Assembly: GCA_022393335.1 (NCBI GenBank)
Contig: JAJEKB010020002.1
Coordinates: forward strand, 111,510 to 175,509
DNA: 64,000 nucleotides
Direction: 5' to 3'
From: Macrotrachela quadricornifera
Taxonomy: Eukaryota > Rotifera > Eurotatoria > Philodinida > Philodinidae
Shown here piece by piece: positions 1 through 13,900 of this stretch. Position 1 is the first letter of the stretch; every line of letters starts with the position of its first letter. A program made the position numbers and the translations under genes. The notes below the pieces were generated by a model. The model searched no databases. It saw nothing but the letters and a program-made list of their open reading frames with translations, and was not told the origin of the DNA.

Positions 1-1208
1 AAACCTCAAAAGCAAATTTTGTAAGACAGTTATATGTATAACAAAATTGCCCAAACAATATTGTTCAGTATTGTATCAGTGAGGATTGTCTTTGTTTTTT
101 TTGACGTTGGTATACGGAGAGAATAGTGAGGACTCAATCTTATTGTTCGATTTGCAGAATTTTTCCATTCAATATAATTTTCCAGAAAATTGTGTTTGTA
201 CTGAGAAACCGATTTCAGAGTTTGCATGCACACGTGTCGAAAAAAGAGGACAGCATCGGTATGCTTGAAAAGTGAATAGTCGACGCATATGAACAGAAAA
301 CAGCAATAAAAATATCAGGCTTACGCTATAGGTAAACAGCACTTTGCCGAAATGCGTATTACTGGACTAAAGCCTATTCCTAAAGTTTCGTACGTATTTT
401 GAAGAATTAGTCTGTTTTGTTAAGATGAAAGAAGATATGGTCTCGTAGCAACACTTCATAAAAATATAGGATTTTAAAGCTTTATTTTTATAGGATCGCC
501 TATTCCTATATAGGACATTTATAGGATATCCATTTTGAATTAGTTTCGAGTCTTTTTAGTAGAAGCTTTAATTAAGGCAATGATAGAACTGAAAGGTGCA
601 CTCTTTCTCCAACACCTTATCTGATAACTTTAGTAAAAATATAGTATTAGATCGGTGAATTTAATAAAACAAAAGTGTTATTCGATTGTCCCCCATCCTC
701 TATTGGAACAATCAAGATCATTCGTTTTGCAAAGAAGACATTGAAATGTTTTTGTTGTTTTTTCATGTTGTAACCATTTATTCAATTCAATTCCACTGGT
801 ATTTGTTCGACTTAACCAGCTTTGATTAAATATTGAATCTCGAGGAATTATTACTTAAAAGATAAAGTATATCTGTTACAGTACTCACCATAAGTGGTTA
901 CGAACTGTTTCTCTTGTTCAACAATGACTTTTATTTTATCTTTTTGTTTTTTCTGAACAAGCTAGTCGAGCTCATCATCCGGTATAAATAGGTGCATTTA
1001 TATTCATTCTATTGTCAACGTATAACTCAATAGAAAATGAACCCTTTTTAAAGAAAAGATGAGAAATTATCTTTGTATAAAGGCAGAGTTATTCTCCACA
1101 TATGTCAAATGGTGATATTTCACATAGTATCTATACGAATCAGTGAGTAATTATAAAATGTAGGCTTAAAGGGTATGAAATAACTGATGACGTATAAGTC
1201 GCACAAAA

Positions 1209-1439
1209 ATGAGGTCTATACCGAGAAAACAATACGCAATGATTCGATCCATGATAGCTCATCATTCAATCGAATCTATCGGCCAAATTGCGTTTAGATT
1301 ATCACAGAAAGATATAAAAAGTAGTAAAACCATATTAAGAAGAGGATTTAAAGAGGCTTGTGTGCGTTTAATGAAACCGACTTCGAAGCCACTGCTAACA
1401 AGTAACGATATTTTAAAAAAGATTGCAAGCAGGATATAA
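1209..1439 (+). pseudogene. Tc1/mariner-like transposase remnant (N-terminal HTH part)
   Basis: A 76-codon open frame reads like the DNA-binding half of a Tc1/mariner transposase. An IGQIAFRL helix is followed by a SSKTILRRGFKEA segment, resembling the second helix-turn-helix, and then by KPLLTSNDILKK, resembling the KPLLT...R...F/A link before the catalytic domain. The frame stops exactly where the DDE domain should begin, and the next few hundred bases contain stops in all frames. It is therefore a fossil fragment, not a functional gene. Assignment rests on motif resemblance by eye; a profile search against Tc1/mariner HTH domains would settle it. Confidence 0.38.
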
Positions 1440-2373
1440 AACTCAAAGACTATGATCAAAGTGAAAATGTCTGAACATTAATGGAACTCAGAATAAACAA
1501 AGAACTATATATATCGATGAATGATTTCATTGAAAGAATTTAAAAAAAGAATGGAGAAACTTAGCTAATAAATTTGCTGCAAATTAGGCGATTCTATGAA
1601 AAATAGATTAGCATTGTCAATTGAAAGAAAAGGCGATTATATTAATTATCAGGAAGATATACATATAATGCAGATTTTGCAAATAAGAGATGCAATATAA
1701 TTCGAAAAATAGAACTGATCATCTCAGAGCTGTCAACTGCTAATTTTGAAATGAGGTTTACCAGGACTGGAATGGAGTACAATCTTTTTATGATGGGGTA
1801 CATCGCTAGGGTGTATAACTCACTTTCTGAAATGAAAGGTTTTTATTGGAAAACCTTATGGAAGAACATCTTTATAGAAAAACAATATTCTCTTTGACAT
1901 TCTGATAGAATAACTTTATTGTTCATCTTCTTACGAAAAAGCACTTTTACAGGCAAATTATAATTTTGAAAACAATCCGACTAACAAACAAATATAGAAA
2001 ATTTTGGATCGGCTCTTTACGACCACATGTGTCCTAAAGGTGACATTTTCCCGTAGGAAGGTATAGTATTTTGCGTATATTCGGCCGTAAAAGATTAGGT
2101 CATATTAAATATTGGATCAGTTAACAGAAGGTTTTTTTACTATCACTATACTTCTCTGAATATCGAGTACAATGGCTTAATTCAAGTTTATTCTAAAAAA
2201 CGTAAAAAAACAATCGTTATACTTAATCTCACAGTTCAATCTTATTTATAATTCAGCAGCGTCAAATCGGCAGGTAGAGTGGTTCATTAGCCAATTCTCT
2301 GGGAGCACATTTCACTATAAAAGCCTCTATAAAAATGACAGAAGCCTATCAGAGAACCTAACTTAGCCTTGTT

Positions 2374-2528
2374 ACAAGATCGATATACGAGAGTCAGATT
2401 CGTCCTATATTTCATATCCTCTTCGATATAAAAAGTCAAACGACAAACATTTTTAAAAAACTACAGAATATAGAAACTTTAATTATGAAGGGAATACAAT
2501 ATAATAGTCAATACATTCTAAACAATTA
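2374..2528 (+). pseudogene. Non-LTR reverse transcriptase remnant (thumb region)
   Basis: About 51 codons in one frame contain SIYESQIRPIFHIL and then KKLQNIETLIMKGIQY. These resemble the Y..IRPIL.Y and L..IQN..LR/I segments just downstream of the palm domain in LINE-type reverse transcriptases. No YADD box, endonuclease or intact flanking frame is present and the piece ends at a stop, so it is a decayed fragment. The assignment is tentative because only two short motifs support it. Confidence 0.33.
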
Positions 2529-3792
2529 ATCTCATAAGTTCACTTTGAAAACGTTTATAGTCACCAGATACTTGTGCATTATCGATACAGTTTAGATATA
2601 ATTTCAAGAGCAGTAAAACTTTTTATTTTAATTTTATTCGGAGTCATCAACATTTCTCTTTTGTTTTATTGACGTCTGATAAGAGGTATTTTATGGTATA
2701 TTTGGAAGAGTGACTTTTATGTATGAATCAGTACAATAATTACTCTGTTTTAGCGTCTATAAACTGCACATTATCCTAAATACTATTTTAAGAGAACAAA
2801 AGCTCAAGTGACAGTTATTTTAATCAAAAGTTTCATTAACATCTAAAGATGAAAAATTCTGTATTTTCGTCACTTTTCAAAGGAAATCCTTCCTTTTACA
2901 AAGACTGAATCCTATACGAAGATCTATATTTTCAAAAAAACCTTCTAGTCCGAATTCATAGTATATCGTAATATCGACTCAGAATCTTATATGGGGTACA
3001 GTTGACAGTCTTGGATCATCTATAGTCTAAAACTATCTTTAATTATATTATTTAAAATTTAATTATAATTGTTGATATTTCATGTGATTATATTTCACAT
3101 ATTTTCCGAGAAAAATGCTCTGTTTTAATGAAGAATTTTTGACCAAGCAAAAAGAAAAAGGAAATAAACGATTACGTATACAAGAGATGAACCATTCGAA
3201 CAACAAACGCAAAGAAATAGGCAGACTGTGCATGTATACGTGGAGCTATCATCCAAAACAAATTTTACATTCATTAATCAAATTTTTGAAGACATTATAA
3301 CGTTATCGTTTTCAGGAAAATATGACTTCTTTCAGAGAAATGTTCCTTTTTTCGAAAAATAGGACACTGTAGGACTGATTCCAAAAATATAGGAATTATA
3401 GGACGACTACAAGGCCAGAAGAAGATGTATCAAAAATTTGATAGACCACGTTCCAAAAGAAAACGAATGGTCTGTTTAAATATGAAAGAGTAAACGAGGT
3501 GAAGATGACAGTGAGAATGACTGTTGAATAAAGTTAATAGTTCTATCCTTTTAATTTCAGTTATACTATTAGAAAATGATTTTACTAGCATTTTTCAATT
3601 TCTTCTGTCCAATATCAATAATACAAATCAGTCATGAAATATCTTAATTGATGCTCAGTTTTGATAAAATTTAATTGTTTTTGTAATCCGTGGAACTACT
3701 TGTTTTATAAGAAGCAATAATATAGATAACTTACGAAAACTATTTTCTGCTAATATAAATCTCCAGTACATATCTAATGTATATATTTCTAG

Positions 3793-4185
3793 GAGTTGGA
3801 AAGAGCTCCTATCAAGATACTAAATCTTAGCAATAATAATATTGGCGATGAAGGCGCAACATATTTGGCAGAAGTGCTCAAGATCAACCGATCGTTAATT
3901 CAGTTACACTTGAACGACAATCAAATAAGTGATAGAGGAGTTCAGCTGTTAGCCAATGCTCTCTGTAAGCCAACAACAAATCTGTTAAAGTTGTATCTGT
4001 ACAACAATCGGTTAATAGGCGATTTGAGTGTCGATTATCTTGTTAAAATGCTCACCCTCAACCGATCATTAAACACACTTTGGTTGATCAACTGCAGTTT
4101 GCCCAATGCTGGTAGAAAGACACTGATAGAGGTGGCTACACCGAAGAAGAACTTTTATTTGAATTTGGAAAAGTTTACAGGGTAA
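3793..4185 (+). CDS. Orphan leucine-rich-repeat terminal exon (NLR-type LRR)
   Basis: An open block directly follows a plausible splice acceptor (TATATATTTCTAG) and runs to a TAA. It encodes about 130 residues with three to four ribonuclease-inhibitor-type LRRs: ILNLSNNNIGDEGATYLAEV, then LIQLHLNDNQISDRGVQLLA, then a YLYNNRL repeat and a degenerate last repeat. The start lacks ATG (GAG TTG GAA), consistent with an internal or last exon. No upstream exon, F-box or NACHT segment was found on this strand in the preceding 3.7 kb. It is thus either the last exon of a gene with a distant or lost 5' part, or a duplicated fragment. Unlike the LRR gene at 10.9-16.1 kb, several repeats share one exon, so it is not a simple copy of that locus. 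Confidence 0.5.
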   Translation, partial: ELERAPIKILNLSNNNIGDEGATYLAEVLKINRSLIQLHLNDNQISDRGVQLLANALCKPTTNLLKLYLYNNRLIGDLSVDYLVKMLTLNRSLNTLWLINCSLPNAGRKTLIEVATPKKNFYLNLEKFTG

Positions 4186-4840
4186 ATAAAAAACGTTACG
4201 ATCAGCAAAGGAAATATCGTAAGAAAAAAGATATCGTAGATACATGATGGTATTGCTCCTCAGAATTTTTTATCATGTAGCTTATCAAAAGGTGTATCCG
4301 AAATGGAAAGTTAGGTCATTTTTGACTTGTCTTCACTGGACTTCGAAACTTTTAGACAATAACTGACTTGACGAAGATACACAAATCAAGTCAAAAACGT
4401 TCTCACAAGTTGAATTACTTGAAATTCGCATAAAGAGGTGAGAGTTGTGCAAATATGATTACAATTCGTTGTCTGGAATGAGTGTGAGTCCTCCAAAACC
4501 AGTGGTGTAGCCAGGAATTGTTGAGTCTTGAGCCATTTCCTAGCAAATTTTTTTGAGAAAGGGCAACATTGGCACTTAAAAATCTGTTGGGCTTCGTTTT
4601 CTTAAGTCTATTTTCGTCATGCAAACCGATCCTTACTAACTCTTTGGTTCCAGAGTTTTTCTGCGAAAAACAAATTTTTAAAAAGTAAGTTTTAAATATG
4701 AGTTTTATTTTTTCGCAAAGAAATTACATTTTTGTATTGAAAAACATTAATTGTTCACCTTTCTATGATAGTCTTTAAAGCTAATAACGACACATAATGG
4801 TATATTACAATCGCGGCACAAAGGGACACGTCCAGTTCCT

Positions 4841-5187
4841 GAGATATCCCAACTCTTTTTTTTTGTATGTAGCGTCTATAACATATCAGAAAAAGATCCT
4901 TTTTTACTGATTTTAGTACTCATATAATGCTGATAACTTATCAAGAACAAGGAGTCTATATCTTGCTTGAAACCAGAATAACCAAGTGCCTTCAAAAAAA
5001 CCGGTTCGTAAATACCAAAAGGCTCTTCGAAGACACTTCATTATTTTGGTTTTAAGCAAGATGTAGAATCTTTATTTTTGGCAGATCAACAGCATTGTAT
5101 GAGCACTGTAACCAGTAAAGAGTCATATTTTTTTATCTATTATATATGCTACATGTAGAAAAAAAAATCAGAGTTGGAATATCTTAC
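4841..5187. repeat. Foldback (long inverted-repeat) element
   Basis: The two ends are imperfect inverted copies. Left GATATCCCAACTC followed by a T-run and TGTATGTAGC pairs with right GCTACATGTAG, an A-run and GAGTTGGAATATC. Inner arms also pair (TCTATATCTTGCTTGAAACC with GGTTTTAAGCAAGATGTAGA). The centre is near 5013. It is probably a MITE or palindromic non-autonomous element; no target-site duplication was identified. Confidence 0.6.
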
Positions 5188-5589
5188 AGATCCGCCACGG
5201 CTGTACATCGTGTATAGCATCGAAGACTATGGAATGAGCTAACGACGGATTATAGTCGTAATTGTTTTAATGGCAATGTTTGTGGAATAAGAGAAACGAA
5301 ATGTCGAGCAGTTAAATGCAGAGGAGAAGGCCTTGTTGGTGGTCTTTCAATAGTAGTTGGCCTTGGTAGTTCGAATTTTGTTGAAACTTTTCCAATGATG
5401 TTAAGTCAAAAATCAGAGAAGTGCAGTGAAATATCATTCTGCGTTTGGTGAATTATAAGTATCAAGCAGAACGAAAATAAAGAAAAAATATAATCGGATA
5501 ACAGCAGTTAATAGATCATGAAAATTTTTTTAGAAGGTCTAATAGGCTTCCCGTCTTCAAAGGGTTAAATAATTTTTTCTTCATATAGA

Positions 5590-6690
5590 TTTTCGCTCCA
5601 AGTTGAAGCAATTCCGCAGAACGTGTTCTCTGATTGTTAAAACCTATGTTGAAACGATTTTACTTTTCGACAAGAAATTTTTTAAACAAAGTATATAAAT
5701 CGCAAAGAACTTCCAGTTTCCGACCAAATTCTTTGGTTTTTTTTGATCAAAATTTTACAATCGTGATTGCCGTTTTTGAATAAAAAATTCTTTAAATCAG
5801 AATGTTTTACATTCTCAAGAGGAGCGATGAAGATTACTTTCTGAAGAAAAATAAAGAATTGAAATATTTTCACGCAGATTCAATTAAATTCATCGAGTGA
5901 GGAATCAGTTTTTCATGTGATATCCCGATTGCCGAGCCCCCTCAGCTAGAGAGATATGTGCTGATGTGTGGGGGATAAAGATTTTCACGGCATCCGTAAA
6001 AAGAGAGCCATGTGCGTGTATGTATAATGACACAAAATTTCGAAACATTCGAGTCAAAAATATCAAATCTGACGGTTTTTTCCTCTCAGAGGTTTTTTTA
6101 GTACATTGAAACGATTTCTCACAACGTATTCTCTAATTGTTAAAACTTATTTTGAAACGATTTTAGCCTTTGGGAAGAAATTTTCGAAGACTTTTCGTAA
6201 TTTCACATCATTATATACATATACACACGTCTCTCGTACCAAGGGTACCACAAAAATCTTTATAACACATCACCATATATCTTTCGACTGAGGGTGCTCG
6301 AATATCATGATCATATATGAACAACAATTTTCTTGCTGGATAGACTTGATCGAATTTGAATAAAAATCTTCAAATTTTTCATTTGTGATTTATCCATTAC
6401 GGTATGTCTCTTTCATGTGAAATCACGATTTCTGATCACTTTCAGCAGAGAGATATATGCTGATATGTGCATAATAAAGATTTCTATGACAATGTCAATA
6501 AGGACGTAAATATCAACTCAAACGATTTTTGCCTCCCAGAGAATTTTTTTCATGTTGAAACAATTGGTTAAAACATGTTCTCCAATTATTAAAATCTATT
6601 TTGAAATAATTTTAGTGTTTCAGAAGAAATTTTTTGAAGATTCTTCGAGACTTCACATCACCATATATTCACACACAAAAACTCAATGAT
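5590..6690. repeat. Diverged direct repeats, about 500-bp period, 2.3 copies
   Basis: A block beginning CATGTGATATCCCGATT (about 5915) recurs as CATGTGAAATCACGATT (about 6414). Both copies continue through an AGAGAGATAT..GCTGAT segment, then CAGAGG/CAGAGA plus a T-run, then CTAATTGTTAAAACTTATTT and its diverged counterpart. A third partial copy carrying only the last part lies at 5590-5700. Copies differ by many substitutions and indels. No coding content is seen. Confidence 0.55.
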
Positions 6691-7290
6691 TATGTGTAAC
6701 AAATAACATATTATCAGAGTTGTGCCATCGAGCTTTATTGAATTGAACTATCAATTATATTTTTTTGACATGAGCAAAGTCGTTTCTATATATAACTTGA
6801 AGTATTTTTAATCTGATCTGTAAAACTGTCGTATCTAAGTAATTTTATCGCATGGCAACAATACAGTAGCATGAAAGCATTTTTCATGCACGTTCCAATG
6901 ATTTCCGTATACCAAAGCCATACTTACAGTAGTAGTCGGAAAAATTTGTTCCTTTTCTCTCCTCATATAGTACACCTAAAAACACTGCTTATCAACTTTC
7001 AAATCGAAAATTTTTTTTATCCGGTTTTTTACTTAGAACGGTACCATAATTTTGCAATTCATCCATATACAGGAATCTGTGTAAAACAAGTCGATAAACA
7101 TGTAATGGTAGAAAAGCGGGATCTAATGCGTTTTTAAGACCCTTCTGAGCTTTCAATGTTGTTTGAAAGACTGTTCTAAAGATGAGGAATCTATATACGA
7201 TGGTATCTGTAAACTAAACAGTGAATAGGTAGCTGGTAGAAAGGAGTGTCATATGCTTTCTTAAGTAAGATTTGTTATTTTCCATTTCAG

Positions 7291-7657
7291 TTAGAGTATG
7301 TCGTCAACATTGACAACTGTTTACGGATACATACAATAAAAAACGATGATCATGCACGATTATGCCGTTTACGGCCACGAGTGATTGATCTGAGTCGTGC
7401 AAAACGTGAATTTACAATGGGAAAAAATATTATGATAATATCAACTATTCTTGAAATCTTCGGTTTTTCTTTTGTTTGTCTCATTTTCTGGTCTTTTTTT
7501 TACAACACCAAGAAAAGATCATTTTCGTATTGCTCTTATAGATGTTGATGTATCAACAACAGTTGTAATTATTGTGATTTTCAAAACAATATCTCCATCA
7601 GGAAACTTAGCTGCAGTACATAAAGTAATAATCACAACAATAAAAGAATATTCATAA
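7291..7657 (+). other. Coding-like block, unrecognised
   Basis: After a plausible acceptor (CCATTTCAG) an open frame encodes a segment including HARLCRLRPRVIDLSRAKRE. An overlapping second frame reads to a TAA at 7657 and encodes IALIDVDVSTTVVIIVIF followed by SPSGNLAAVHKVIITT. Codon choice in the latter (TCA, ACA, GTA, CCA) resembles real genes here. A 60-nt AG-ending stretch at about 7460-7519 could be an intron joining the two. No family was recognised and no ATG start can be defended, so this may be a small gene, a remnant or chance. Confidence 0.2.
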
Positions 7658-7874
7658 AAAAACATTTAGAAATTTGATTTATATTTTAAAATCACAGAGA
7701 AAAATAATAAAAAATAGATAAGAACTATCCGTATACATTTATCGCATGATAGTGTTTTTATAAAAGTATGTTTAATCTTATCTACAAATGCATTATCATT
7801 ATTATGACATGACAAAACAATATTCGAGTATATAAAAAAAACAAAATTGACTGTGCAAATTTACATAAAACAAA

Positions 7875-9050
<1,176 letters not shown>

Positions 9051-9056
9051 AATAAA
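9051..9056 (+). promoter_or_regulatory. Candidate polyadenylation signal of the cathepsin-like gene
   Basis: AATAAA begins immediately after the stop codon; further AAATAAA-like copies follow within 60 nt. In such AT-rich sequence the hexamer is common, so use of this exact copy is inferred. Confidence 0.4.
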
Positions 9057-9399
9057 TATTTCAATTGAATACATGAAGAACATAGCCTATCAATTATGCA
9101 AAATAAAAATTTTCTTTATATACTGTTGTTAACTTTTTTAACGATTACAGCATTTCTGTACACAGAATTAAACCAGATTTGTGAATATATGCAACATATC
9201 ATTAATAGGTACATGTGCATTAGAACTTCTATGTAATCACGTATGATCACAGCATACGAGTACTGATAAGGATAAAAGTCATGCATAGTTACATTTATTG
9301 TTTTCACACGTAGAAGAATACTTTATAAATTATAATTACCTTTTTCCAATATAAAGGTATGCGTATTTGATCAGCTTTAATGTTTGACCCAAGTATTTT

Positions 9400-9995
9400 A
9401 TATAATCATTTTGTGTCATTTTTCATTCTGTGAGATTGAACTCGAAGAATCATTAGTGCTACACGATGTTGTTGACTTCGAACATTATAGATTATTAATG
9501 CACCAAATATGGCTAATATGATAAAGAATAACTCTTCTCATCAGATCAACATCTGCCAGTATTGTCGAATGAACTCATATCGATCGAAGATAAGATCTAT
9601 AGAATAATAAGAATTCTTCGTGCAAAATACACTTGACTCAAACGACGTAAACGAGCTGATGTAAAACTTGAAAAAAACTCAATCAATCGAAACATATACA
9701 ATGTCGTTGCATAAGCAAGAAATGTAACTATTTTGCATGTAATTTGTCTATCATTGATATAGAATTGACGACTATATTGAAGTATTCCATTTATAGGTGG
9801 AATAAAAACGTAGAGAAAAATGGGTAGAATAGAAGCAAGAGGATCATTAAAGAGCTCAGTCAGAGAGAGCACACTAACATTTAATCTGTTTGTGATTACT
9901 ATAAGTGTCATTGCGATAGGAAAACCGTAAATAATAGAATTTTTGGCTGCTTAAATTAAATCGTATCCATTAGATGATGATGATGTATTACTCAT
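9400..9995 (-). pseudogene. Broken rhodopsin-type GPCR gene
   Basis: Reading from an ATG at 9995, the frame starts MSNTSSSSNGYDLI and hits an in-frame TAA at codon 15. It then resumes with a TM1-like stretch and an apparent TM2 (LASILPIFLYVFIPPINGIL). Next come ITCKIVTFLAYATTLY, which fits the conserved Cys at the top of TM3, and EFFSSFTSARLRRLSQ, which fits the end of TM3 and the second cytoplasmic loop. After further stops, a TM5-like piece appears: FFIILAIFGALIIYNVRSQQ then MILRVQSHRMKND. Order and spacing fit a peptide-receptor-like class A GPCR of the kind expanded in rotifers. TM6-TM7 were not found, and LIEFF stands where an (E/D)R-type motif is expected. At least two stops and a frame change make it a pseudogene. 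Confidence 0.55.
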
Positions 9996-10916
9996 TGATT
10001 ATATCGATTGCGTTCTAGTTTCAAGTAAATGCATTTTCTAGTATGTAAATGACATCAACTCTTTAAATCTCGGAAAGAATCTGTATAAAATAAAAATTTG
10101 AATGAAGAACACACTCGAAAACGTCTAATTTATAATAATGAGTAAAAAAGGACACAGGAAATTTAACTTCAGAGCATCTGATGGTGTCATGAATCTCTAT
10201 GCAATAGAATTATTCATGGTGATCTAATAGGAGTATTATTGTGAGTTTCTGCTCTTCTAATAAGTGGCTCAAAATAAATGAATCTTTCAGTATTTCACAT
10301 TTTTTTCATGTAGAATTTAGTATTGGAAAAAGAGCTTTTATCGAATTTTCTAGGGCATGTATACATTTTTATCATCTTTTAGCATACGATACAATCAATT
10401 TGTTCATATAAAAAAACATAATTTGCAAGCAAAAAGTGTTTAGCGTATAGTAGAAAATATTCGTATGGATAAGAGTGCTTCTCAATTCCACACTCACATT
10501 CCCAAGAATTTAAACCTGGAATTTCTTAATTGAACAGATATTCGAACATATTCTTTCTTTATTTGTTTTTGTGTATCTATTTTTATTGTAAATTATCTTT
10601 CTTTCTTTATTAAATGATAATCAGATTAAGAATCATGACGATATTCTTCATAATAATAAATGATACGAAGTCCTATACTTGTAACATATTATTCAAATAT
10701 TAATTGAAAACTATGTGCGTTTTCTTTTGTTCTTCTTTCGTTTGTTTTTTAAATTAGTAAAAGTGAAGATAAAACTCAGATTTGTGTCTCTTTTTTACCT
10801 GATCTACATTCTGAAGATTTCTTTTTTTTCATTTAACAATGACTTAAATAAATTTCACATTCTCATCCTTATAGTTTAGTTTATTCTCGAATAAAAATAT
10901 TAATCATTCTTGTTTA
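9996..10916. other. Intergenic between GPCR remnant and LRR gene
   Basis: AT-rich sequence in which I see no gene, clear repeat or RNA. It includes the presumed 3' untranslated region of the minus-strand LRR gene, whose stop codon is at 10917. Confidence 0.4.
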
Positions 10917-13900
10917 TTAAATATGAATTTTTGACAAGTTCGTTCTGATATTGTTGATCATATCTTCATCAGTAATTTCATTACCACTTAAATTCAACAT
11001 CTCTAGTGTCTATATGCATTGACTGAAATCAGTAAGAGAATATAGAAAGAAAGAAATTTTACTTGATTATCTTCGAATACATTTATCATGTTTTGTATAC
11101 CTTTCGCACTAATTTTGTTATGTTCGAGATTTAATCTTAGAAGTGTCTTAATAATAATTCGTTTCGAATAAAGTAGATAATTCAAAAAAGGAACTTACAT
11201 TATTTATTCGTAAAGCATCAGCTAAATATCGAGTACCTTCATCAGTAATATTATTCCATCCAATATCTATATTTCTTAATGTCTATATTTAATAATATTT
11301 TAATTAAAAAAAAAAATCATCGTCATATTTAAATCTTACCGAATTTCGTTCTAAAGATTTTGTTAAACGCCTAGCTACAACATCACCAATTCCACTGTGT
11401 TGAAGATTAATTGTCAGAAGTGTCTAAATAAAATATTATAAATTGATATGATTAAATCATTAATCATACTTGATTATATGGTAATATATTGACGATCATT
11501 CGTCCACCTTTATTACAGATTCTATTATTTGATAAATTCAATGTTGTAACTATCTGTAGAATACAAGAGAAAAACAGATAAATTAAAGAGAGAATAAATC
11601 TAAATTTACAGTATTATTGTACAATGCGTTTATTATAGGGCGTGTAGCTAAATCATGAATTCTTTTATTTTGAAGATCCCATGTCGTTAGTGTCTAGATT
11701 AACTTATTAATATTCGTCTCTTTTTTCTCAATAGAGAATTGATATTACTGTATCATTTTGTATTGAATGAACCAATTGTTGCATTTCTGATTCATGAATA
11801 GCATTTCTTTCGAAATTTAATCCAATAACTGGCTACATTTCGAAGAAAAACAAATAGAAAAATCAAAAGAATTCGTTCACTTACTGTAAATTGTCGTATA
11901 GAATCTGCGATACATTGTGCCATTTCATCTGAAATATTATTACCTTCCAATTTTAATGTTTTTAATGTCTAAATTTGAATAATTAAATATCGAAACATAT
12001 AAATTAAAATCTACTCTATTTCGTGATAATGCATAAATTAAAAAATTGACACATTGATTTGTAATTAAGTTATTTTGTAAATTAATTGTAACTATTGTCT
12101 AAATATATTCTTTAAAATATCAGTATTATCTAGTGAATAAATCTTACTTGATTTCTTCCTAATGTAACACACAAATATTTCATTCCTTTATCAGTGATTT
12201 GACAATTTTCAAAGTTTAATGTAGTTACTATCTACAATGAAACATATACAAATTTCATGGAAATAAATAATAAATTTTACTTTTAGAGAGTATAGAAGAT
12301 GACTAATAATGCGTACACCAATATCAGTGATAGGATTGTTTTGAAAATTCAGTTTAGTAGTTTTCTAATATAAATCAAATTAATATATACGATAATAATA
12401 GATAGAAAATTCATTTTACATTTGATTTTCGTAGAGCTGATGCTAAATTATTTAATGCTTGTCCATTTTTTTGAGAATGTAATATCGTGCATGTCTAAAA
12501 TGAAAAATAAGTATTTCATATCTAATTTATGATTAAATAATTTTACATTGTTCTCTTGTAAAATTTCTAATAAATTCCGCATTCCATCTCCATCAAAACA
12601 ATTCTCTTCAATATTTAGTATAGCAAGTGTCTGAGTGAAATAATTGAAATTTAAAAAAAAAAAAAGATAAATTGATCTTACTCCATTTCTTCTTAATGCA
12701 TGACAAAGATAGCATACACCAGTATTATTAATCTTGTTATTTCGAAGATTTAACAGAGTAAGTGTCTATAAAAACGAGATAAGTTAATCTATATATTGTA
12801 TAAAACAAAATAATGTTCGCACCGTATTCTTTTCTAAAGCATCAGCTAAATATTGCACACTTTTATAAGTAATCTCATTATTCTGAAGATTAAGTTCAGT
12901 AAGTGTCTATAATACATAAATTTAAATAAAAATGAATACTTTTCATACACAATAGATGAATCTTACAGTATTAGATTGCAGTTCATTTGCCAAAATTCGT
13001 ATCTCAGCATCACGAAGAGCCTTGTCGCTGAGATCAACGGTTGTGCATGTCTTTATTGAATTAAATAAAAATCAACATGAAATAAAATTATTAATGAATA
13101 TTTGTTTTACTTTTATTTGATTTATTGCATCGGCTAAGAATTTTGCTACTTCAATAAGATTTCGATTATTATGAATATACAGCTCTTTTAATGTCTAAAT
13201 AAATTTAATGTCAAAAATTTATGGCTAAATATAACACTATCTATACTGTATTGAGTAATGCTACTTCCAATAAATAATATTCTCCTACATCAAAAATTCC
13301 ATTATTCACAAGATTCAGTGTAATCAGTGTCTATTTCCAACAAATCCATGATGTGAAGATACAGAAAATTTATCTTACCGTGTTATTTCTTAATGCATCA
13401 GCTAAATCTTTTACAGGATAGTCATAAATTTTATTATTTCGAAGATTGAATGTTTGTAGTGTCTGAATTGAATTACAATATCTATAATATGAGAAATACA
13501 TAAACAATTAATCTTACTTTAATGTTTTGTAATATATCGACCAAATACTTTGTACTTTTAAAATCGATCTCATTTGCTTCAAGATTTAAATTGATTAATA
13601 TCTGTGTAAAATTATATGAATAAACAACTGTTCGAAAAATTTCTCTTACAGAATTATTTCTTATTGCAATAGTGAAAAGTTCCAGAAATGCAATGGAGAT
13701 TTGACAGTTACTCAAATCTAAATTAGTAAATATCTAGATAGAATGAACAAATATGTGTTAATTAAACTTAATAAGATATCTTATACCTTTATGTTACGAA
13801 TAATATTAATTAGAGGTTGTGTCAAAACACTATCCCTATTGTTAATAGTAAAACATAATTTTATTAATGTCTGTAAATAAATTATCAAAATATTAATTCA

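Larger units (their letters stand above)
1..3792. other. Gene-poor region with decayed transposon remnants
   Basis: AT-rich sequence with no intact gene. Two remnants are listed separately: a Tc1/mariner-like transposase piece and a reverse-transcriptase piece. Apart from those, only short random open frames are visible, with no convincing splice-site series or protein family signal. Confidence 0.5.
4186..7290. other. Intergenic, repeat-rich
   Basis: No supported gene. It holds the foldback at 4841-5187 and the diverged direct repeats at 5590-6690. Near 4499 is CAGTGGTGTAGCCAGGAATT, which resembles the end of some DNA transposons but has no matching partner in view. Confidence 0.45.

Noticed and set aside
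4499..4518. CAGTGGTGTAGCCAGGAATT, resembling a DNA-transposon terminus
   Set aside because: No inverted partner or target-site duplication found within view.
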